Under the pieces are notes generated by a model, which worked only from the letters and a program-made list of their open reading frames with translations, ran no database searches and had not been told where the DNA came from. Position numbers and translations under genes: made by a program. DNA of 64,000 nucleotides from Pseudomonas sp. ATCC 13867 (GTDB taxonomy: Bacteria; Pseudomonadota; Gammaproteobacteria; Pseudomonadales; Pseudomonadaceae): NCBI RefSeq assembly GCF_000349845.1, contig NC_020829.1, positions 2,363,001 through 2,427,000 of the forward strand. Direction: 5' to 3'. This document shows positions 58,224 to 64,000 of this stretch, one piece after another (position 1 is the stretch's first letter; each line of letters starts with the position of its first letter).

Positions 58224-59378
58224 TCACTCGCCTTCCACCCCATTGCGCTGATGCCGATAAACACTCACCGCCTCGTAAACCGCCTTGCGCAACCGGTTGA
58301 TGCCGCCAATCGGCCGGTGCTCGGGCAGTGCATGCCAGGGGTTGTAGGAGAGGTTGTCGCAGGCGAGGTTCTGCTCGCGGCTGTCGAAGTCCTGGGGTGG
58401 GATGCTGACGGTGGCGACGGTCTGGAAGGGCGCGTCCTTTTCGCTCCATTCGACGCTGGTGTCTTCGATGGGCATGTATTTGCTCGGGTCCTGTTTCTGC
58501 ACCTGCAGGGCGAAGCAGGCGGGTACGCGGTCGACCGAGAGTTGCTGGTACAGGGCGGTGCGCAGGAAGTTGGGGAGCTTTTCGTTGAGCTGGGGTAGCT
58601 CGTAGACCGGGCAGCCTGCGCTCTGCGGGATGACGCGGTACTTGATGTTGTTTTCCTCGCCCAGCTTGTACGGGGCGATGCCGTTGTAGCCGGCCTGCAG
58701 GGGGCTGTCGGGGGCGGGGGCGAGGGTCTGCAGAGCGATGACCAGGTGGCGGATTTCCCAGGTGCCGGGCTTCCAGCTGGGGAAGAAGGCGGCGACTTTC
58801 TGGCCGCTGGCTTGCGCCGCGAAGTTCTGCCGGTATTCGGCGACGTCGCGGACGAAGAACACCGGGTGGTTGAACATGACGAAGTCCTGCTCGGTGTCGT
58901 GGCCCTTGCCGGGCATCAGCTTGGCGCCGGGGACGTCGAGCAGCTTGATGGCCATGCCGCGGGCGTCGCGGGTGCTGTCGAACTGCGGGTAGGCGTTGCC
59001 GTTGGAAAAACGCACCATCGCTTGCCATTTCTTGCCCGGTTCGGCGAACACGCCCTGGCGCAGGCCGGGGGCGAGGTCGTTGCTGACGGTGACTTCGGCC
59101 TTCACGCAGCCGTGGGCCTTGGCGTGGGCGTCACGCAATACGCGGGTGTTGTCGCGGTGCTGTTCGACGATGCGCACGGCGTCTTCGATGATGGCCTGGG
59201 TGAGCTGGGCTTCGCCCGGCGGGATTTCTTCCTGGGCGGAGACGGGGCCGGAGAATTTCCAGGCGTAGTAGAGGCTGCCGATGCCCCAGCCGAGCAGGCC
59301 GATGGCGGCGACGGCGAGCAGCAGGCGGCCGAGCAGTTTGCCGAGGAAGAGCCAGGTTCGGGTGAGCAGGGAGCGCAT
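58224..59378 (-). CDS. Membrane-anchored catalase-family (catalase-like) heme protein
   Basis: 384-residue catalase-fold protein with an N-terminal helix (about 12-37, GKLLGRLLLAVAAIGLLGWG) that anchors it to the inner membrane, probably facing the periplasm. The catalase core is recognisable in AHGCVKAEVTVSNDLAPGLR, MVRFSNGNAYPQFDSTRDAR with GMAIKLLDV, and DFVMFNHPVFFVRD. The conserved His and Asn regions on the distal side are present, but I cannot find the usual proximal Tyr segment (R-x-x-x-Y) near the C-terminus. The family (srpA-like/COX-associated) may be peroxidase-like rather than a true catalase. Paired with the di-heme cytochrome gene on the same strand 274 bases upstream. Confidence 0.82.
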   Translation of the reverse strand: MRSLLTRTWLFLGKLLGRLLLAVAAIGLLGWGIGSLYYAWKFSGPVSAQEEIPPGEAQLTQAIIEDAVRIVEQHRDNTRVLRDAHAKAHGCVKAEVTVSNDLAPGLRQGVFAEPGKKWQAMVRFSNGNAYPQFDSTRDARGMAIKLLDVPGAKLMPGKGHDTEQDFVMFNHPVFFVRDVAEYRQNFAAQASGQKVAAFFPSWKPGTWEIRHLVIALQTLAPAPDSPLQAGYNGIAPYKLGEENNIKYRVIPQSAGCPVYELPQLNEKLPNFLRTALYQQLSVDRVPACFALQVQKQDPSKYMPIEDTSVEWSEKDAPFQTVATVSIPPQDFDSREQNLACDNLSYNPWHALPEHRPIGGINRLRKAVYEAVSVYRHQRNGVEGE

Positions 59379-59441
59379 GGCACGGGGTCCTTTCGTGTTC
59401 TCTTTTTATGGAGAGGGCTTCAGGGGCTTCCCTCTCCCTGA

Positions 59442-59525
59442 CCCTCTCTTCTGGAGAGAGGGGACTGCTGGATGGATCGGAACGGGGGCTTGTCCCCACC
59501 CCAGCCCTCTCCCAAGGGGAGAGGG
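59442..59525. repeat. Two CCCTCTC/GAGAGGG hairpins
   Basis: CCCTCTC-TTCTG-GAGAGAGGG at 59442-59463 and CCCTCTCCC-AA-GGGGAGAGGG at 59505-59525. Similar C/T-G/A palindromes are scattered in Pseudomonas intergenic regions. They lie in the gap between the cytochrome and catalase-like genes, before a REP pair. Confidence 0.65.
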
Positions 59526-59562
59526 GGTGGAGCGCTGGTTCGGAGTGAGGCCTGCTCTTCTT

Positions 59563-59639
59563 GTAGGAGCGAGCTTGCTCGCGAACCTGCTTCACTCGGT
59601 GCTGACGGGGAATTTGTTCGCGAGCAAGCTCGCTTCTAC
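59563..59639. repeat. REP pair (REPIN), head-to-head
   Basis: GTAGGAGCGAGC...GCTCGCGAAC and inverted copy ending GCTTCTAC (one C to T change), spacer about 29 bases. Confidence 0.9.
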
Positions 59640-59652
59640 GAAAAGCGAAGCC

Positions 59653-61560
59653 TCACTCGCACTTCGGCCCGGGTGTCCACGGTTGGGTGGGGACGTTCGG
59701 GTCGAGCTTGCTTTCGTACTCGGGGTTGCCCAGCACCTTCAGGTATTCCACCAGCGCCCAGCGTTCTTCCGGGGTGAGGGCGCGGCCGATGGCGCCGTCC
59801 TTGCGGCAGCCGTCGCGGAACTCGTGGCCGCCGTTGCCGTTGCCGGTGATGCTGGTCTTGTAGAGGAAGCCGCCGGGGAAGCGTTCGGTGCGGTAGCCGG
59901 CGTACTTGGGGTCGTACTCGAAGGTGCCGACCCAGAACTGGCTGTCGCGCTCGGCCACCGGGGAGAGCAGTTGGAACAGGTTGGGCACCGAGCCGTTGTG
60001 CAGGAAGGGCGGGGTGGCCCAGATGCCGTCCAGCGGGCGTGCCTTGTAGGCACGCAGCTCCTGCACCCCGATGGGCAGCCCGTAGCCGTTCATTTCCTGC
60101 TGCTGTTCCGGGCTGATGTGCGCATCGCGGTAGGCGCGCTGTTCGACGAAGGCGGTGACGTAGGCCAGGCCCTTGGCGGCGGAGATCTTCGACAGGTCCA
60201 GCGGCGTGTCGCTCTGCGGGTAGAGGTGGACGTTCATGCCTTGCAGTTCTTCAGGCTTGAGCTTCAGCGCGCGGACGTCGAAGGTGTTGTCGGCGATGTT
60301 GTCGGCGGTGGTCGGGTCGGTGCCGATCTCCTTCGTCGGGACCATCTTCATGCGCCACTCGGGCACCCGTGCCGGGGCGATATAGTCCGGTGCGCCGGGT
60401 TCCTTCACGTGCGGACCGTGGCAGTAGACGCAGTTGGCCTGGAACAGGACGCGGCCCTGGGAGGCCTTTTTCAGGTCGATTTCGCCGAAGACGTCCGTGG
60501 GCCAGGTCGGCGGCTTGAGTTGCTTGAGGGTTTCCTCGAGGGTGTAGAGGTCGCGCAGGCGCACGCTGGAGGCGTAGCGCTCATCGCCCATCACTGGTTT
60601 GCCGTCGCCCTCGAACATGCGCAGGGTGGCGCCCACGCCGAGGGCTTCGCCGATGTTGCGGGCCATTGGCTGCATGGCCGAGCCGTTCCACTGTACCCAG
60701 TCGAATTTCCAGATGTCCCAGACCTGCGGATAGTTCACCGGGGCGTTGGCGACGCGGTAGTTGGCCGGGTCGATGCCGTCGCCGAACACGCTGTTGGCGA
60801 TGCGCCCGAAGGCGTCGGCGCGGCCAGGACCTTCGAGGGTCGGATAGAGGCCGCGGTGGGTGTCGTTCCAGGCGGTGGAGAGCAGGGTGCCGAGGACGTT
60901 GCGCACGTCGCGCTTGAGCGCGGCCTTGCCCTTGGGATAGCGGTCGCCCAGCACGCCCTTGGCGAAGCGGTCGAACTTCCACGGTACGTAGTAGGTGGCC
61001 CCGAGGCTGGCGCCCAGCGCCTGGCCGAAGGCGCCGCCGCGCAGGGTGGGCACGGTGGAGGCGATGGAGTGCATGGCCGCGCCGCCATCGATGCGCACGG
61101 CGGTGCCTTGGTAGCGCAGCTCGCCGGTGTGGCAGGCGGAGCAGGTGATGTCGAGGTACCAGGCGCCGGTCTCGCCGTCCTGGTGGCGGGCGAAGCCGAC
61201 CGGCAGGTTGCCGGGGTTCCTGGCATTGGCGGCCCGGGTGTCGTCGGCGTCGCGGCCGATCTGCTCGGGCTCGATGAGGAATCCGAAGCGCGCGAGGTTC
61301 TCGGGGCTGGCGAACTTGTCCCGGGAGAAGGGCTGTTCGAGGTGGGTGAACCAGTCGTAGCGCAGGCCTTTCACCTGGGTGCCCTGGGGCGTGTAGTAGT
61401 AGGTTTCGCGGTCGGCCTGGGTCCACTGGTCGAGGTGGATCATCTTTTCCGGCGGGGTGTACTGCGGCAGGTTGGGGTGCGCGGTGTACCAGGCGATGAC
61501 GGCGCCGATCAGGAGAAGCAGCAACAGGACTGCAAGTAGGACGCGTCCGAGAATGCGCAT
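59653..61560 (-). CDS. Membrane-anchored di-heme c-type cytochrome, RoxA-like peroxidase family
   Basis: 635-residue protein. A hydrophobic helix at residues 7-25 (VLLAVLLLLLLIGAVIAWY) anchors it with the bulk in the periplasm. Two heme c sites are Cys140-Ser-Ala-Cys143-His144 (TCSACHTGELRYQG) and Cys377-Val-Tyr-Cys380-His381 (NCVYCHGPHVKEPG). Length and heme spacing resemble the di-heme-cytochrome c peroxidase / RoxA group, some of which are dioxygenases acting on polyisoprene or fatty compounds. A true substrate is not evident. The ATG at 61560 gives the anchor; upstream codons are not conserved. It is upstream of and probably functionally linked to the catalase-like gene. Confidence 0.85.
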   Translation of the reverse strand: MRILGRVLLAVLLLLLLIGAVIAWYTAHPNLPQYTPPEKMIHLDQWTQADRETYYYTPQGTQVKGLRYDWFTHLEQPFSRDKFASPENLARFGFLIEPEQIGRDADDTRAANARNPGNLPVGFARHQDGETGAWYLDITCSACHTGELRYQGTAVRIDGGAAMHSIASTVPTLRGGAFGQALGASLGATYYVPWKFDRFAKGVLGDRYPKGKAALKRDVRNVLGTLLSTAWNDTHRGLYPTLEGPGRADAFGRIANSVFGDGIDPANYRVANAPVNYPQVWDIWKFDWVQWNGSAMQPMARNIGEALGVGATLRMFEGDGKPVMGDERYASSVRLRDLYTLEETLKQLKPPTWPTDVFGEIDLKKASQGRVLFQANCVYCHGPHVKEPGAPDYIAPARVPEWRMKMVPTKEIGTDPTTADNIADNTFDVRALKLKPEELQGMNVHLYPQSDTPLDLSKISAAKGLAYVTAFVEQRAYRDAHISPEQQQEMNGYGLPIGVQELRAYKARPLDGIWATPPFLHNGSVPNLFQLLSPVAERDSQFWVGTFEYDPKYAGYRTERFPGGFLYKTSITGNGNGGHEFRDGCRKDGAIGRALTPEERWALVEYLKVLGNPEYESKLDPNVPTQPWTPGPKCE

Positions 61561-61707
61561 CGAGACTTCCTTGTTAGTTATATGTGCGAAAGAGATTCGG
61601 ACGTTTATGCCAAGTGCGTGGCGGATTGGCAAGGTGATGGCGCACGGTGACCAGGGTTTTTATGGGGTGGTGTCGGTTTGAGGGGCTGGGGCTCGGTGGG
61701 TGCAGCG

Positions 61708-62106
61708 CTAATGGACCGGGCGCAGGTCGAACAGCAGGCTGAGGCTGAGCAGTACGCCGATCAGCACGCCAAGCACGCAGGCGATGATCAGCGGCCAGCG
61801 CAGGCTGCGGCTGTCGTCCTCATCGTCGGGCAGACGGGCGCGGATGGCGGGCCAGAGTTCGTCCGGCGGCGGCAGTTCCGGCCAGGGTTCGTCGCTGGGA
61901 GCGGTCGGCGGAAGGCCGGCGCGCTGGTGCAGCAGGGCGACCATCCAGTCCAGCGCGGCGCTGCGGGTGGGGTGGTAGCCGTCGGCGTCGGTCCAGACGT
62001 GGAGGAAGGTGTCGATCAGCAGGGCGTCGGCGTCCGCCTGATCGGTCTTCAGTTTCAACGCCAACGGGTACAGGCGCGGGGCGGTGCAGCGGTAGAGGGT
62101 AGCCAA
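61708..62106 (-). CDS. Sigma-factor region-2-like protein with C-terminal membrane helix
   Basis: The frame reads, from a TTG at 62106, MATLYRCTAPRLYPLALKLK, then a stretch like ECF sigma factor region 2 (ADADALLIDTFLHVWTDADGYHPTRSAALDWMVALL), an acidic-Pro linker, and a membrane helix RWPLIIACVLGVLIGVLLSLSLLFD at the end. No region 4 follows. Codons continue upstream to about 62253 with sigma-like FLSHLLAESGDGDLRAL, yet the only normal start is the TTG inside region 2; the natural beginning may be an ATC (62232) or a lost start. It could be a degraded sigma factor or a membrane-tethered sigma relative. Its gene is upstream of the di-heme cytochrome on the same strand. Confidence 0.55.
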   Translation of the reverse strand: MATLYRCTAPRLYPLALKLKTDQADADALLIDTFLHVWTDADGYHPTRSAALDWMVALLHQRAGLPPTAPSDEPWPELPPPDELWPAIRARLPDDEDDSRSLRWPLIIACVLGVLIGVLLSLSLLFDLRPVH

Positions 62107-62322
62107 GGCGCGCAGGTCGCCGTCGCCGCTTTCGGCGAGCAGGTGGCTGAGGAAGTTGGCTTCGTCCTGGTCGATGGTGGTCTCCGGCGGTGTCGCGGCG
62201 AGCGGGGCTGCGTGTGGAGGGTAAGGATAGATGGTGGGGTGCGCAGTGCTTCCTGCCTCGGCTTTCCTTCATCCCGGCAATGGTTGTGCGCACTATTCAG
62301 ACGCGGCTCCGGGTTGCTCTTC

Positions 62323-62400
62323 GTAGGAGCGAGCTTGCTCGCGAACCGCATGGCAGCGGAGTGCCGGGCAAGCTCTGTTCGCGAGCAAGCTCGCTCCTAC
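62323..62400. repeat. REP pair (REPIN), head-to-head
   Basis: GTAGGAGCGAGC...GCTCGCGAAC and a full inverted copy ending GCTCCTAC, with a 30-base spacer, directly after the pobA stop. Confidence 0.92.
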
Positions 62401-62421
62401 AATAAGGGCGGCGCTTCGCCG

Positions 62422-63714
<1,293 letters not shown>

Positions 63715-64000
63715 ATGTGGGCGGTGATCGAACAACGTGCTGATACTCCGGTCCCGGTGTTCCGTCTGTATGGCGAGACCACCGCCTGGCCGACGCCGGA
63801 CCTGATCCACTGCGAATCCATCGCCTCGCGCAGCCGTCTGCACGACTGGGAAATCCGCCCGCACCGCCACGGCGACCTGGTGCAACTGCTCTATGTGCAC
63901 TCCGGCGAGGCGGAGCTGGAAGTGGAGGGGCGGGTGCTGCCCGTTCGCGAGGCCTCGCTGCAGGTCACGCCGGCGCTGGCGGTGCATGGCTTCCGCTTTG
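63715..64000 (+). CDS. pobR: AraC-family activator of pobA, N-terminal part, runs off the window
   Basis: First 95 codons of an AraC regulator. The frame begins MWAVIEQRADTPVPVF (ATG 63715; a GTG at 63724 would give a shorter start) and continues RLYGETTAWPTPDLIHCESI, HDWEIRPHRHGDLVQLLYV and the cupin-like VEGRVLPVREASLQVTP. These match the sensor domain of PobR proteins. The DNA-binding domain lies beyond the window edge. It is divergent from pobA, the standard arrangement. Start choice is uncertain because no strong ribosome site is visible. Confidence 0.88.
   Translation, partial: MWAVIEQRADTPVPVFRLYGETTAWPTPDLIHCESIASRSRLHDWEIRPHRHGDLVQLLYVHSGEAELEVEGRVLPVREASLQVTPALAVHGFRF

Overview
The window is a chromosomal segment of a high-GC gammaproteobacterium of the genus Pseudomonas, close to the P. 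aeruginosa / P. nitroreducens / P. citronellolis group. Gene content and order from fabI to nfuA match, from memory, the P. aeruginosa PAO1 block PA1806 to PA1847. Further support comes from fimL, ldcA/ldcB, a Pseudomonas-type lpd3, and many copies of the Pseudomonas REP palindrome (GTAGGAGCGAGC...GCTCGCGAAC). No rRNA, tRNA, CRISPR array, insertion sequence or phage gene was seen.

Layout. (1) 1-7823, minus strand: the 5' part of fabI, then a Yej-type peptide ABC importer with two binding proteins. (2) 7931-12498: mltD and gloB facing a methyltransferase, rnhA and dnaQ. (3) 12760-18857: lysine decarboxylase ldcA and its antiporter ldcB, with a frameshifted GAF-PAS-GGDEF-EAL gene between them. 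(4) 19091-24068: dienoyl-CoA isomerase-like crotonase, fimL, nudC, a TSUP transporter and a membrane protein. (5) 24221-31364: acyl-CoA related genes (SDR, ACAD10/11-like kinase, SCP-2 protein, histidine phosphatase), then sohB, acuI and a hydrolase/TetR pair. (6) 31542-44166: DUF934-cysI, a thioesterase, two small membrane proteins, a MATE pump, a YggL protein, metH, cti and nfuA. (7) 44357-52364: accessory genes (DUF1272, GlxA-type AraC regulator, lpd3, M14 carboxypeptidase, small proteins, thioesterase, and ppk2 behind a Pho-box-like site). (8) 52513-58146: a probable 2-hydroxyacid catabolic cluster (FMN dehydrogenase, ThDP decarboxylase, KstD-like flavoprotein, AraC regulator). (9) 58224-62106: a catalase-like protein, a membrane-anchored di-heme cytochrome and an odd sigma-region-2-like protein with a membrane helix. 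(10) 62422-64000: pobA and divergent pobR, cut by the window edge.

How the genes work together. The first 44 kb is mostly conserved housekeeping: envelope (mltD, cti, fabI), sulfur and methionine metabolism (cysI, metH), Fe-S assembly (nfuA) and DNA maintenance (rnhA, dnaQ). Catabolic and stress functions sit beside it. The last 20 kb is accessory and oxidative: flavin and ThDP catabolism, c-type cytochromes and 4-hydroxybenzoate hydroxylation.

Most notable points: the interrupted ldcA-ldcB pair with a one-base frameshift; no effector/immunity pair (tse1-tsi1 in P. aeruginosa) between metH and cti; a near-consensus Pho box before ppk2; the hydroxyacid cluster; the RoxA-like cytochrome / catalase-like / sigma-like trio; and two REP families with different arrangements. 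No entirely new defence or mobile system was found.
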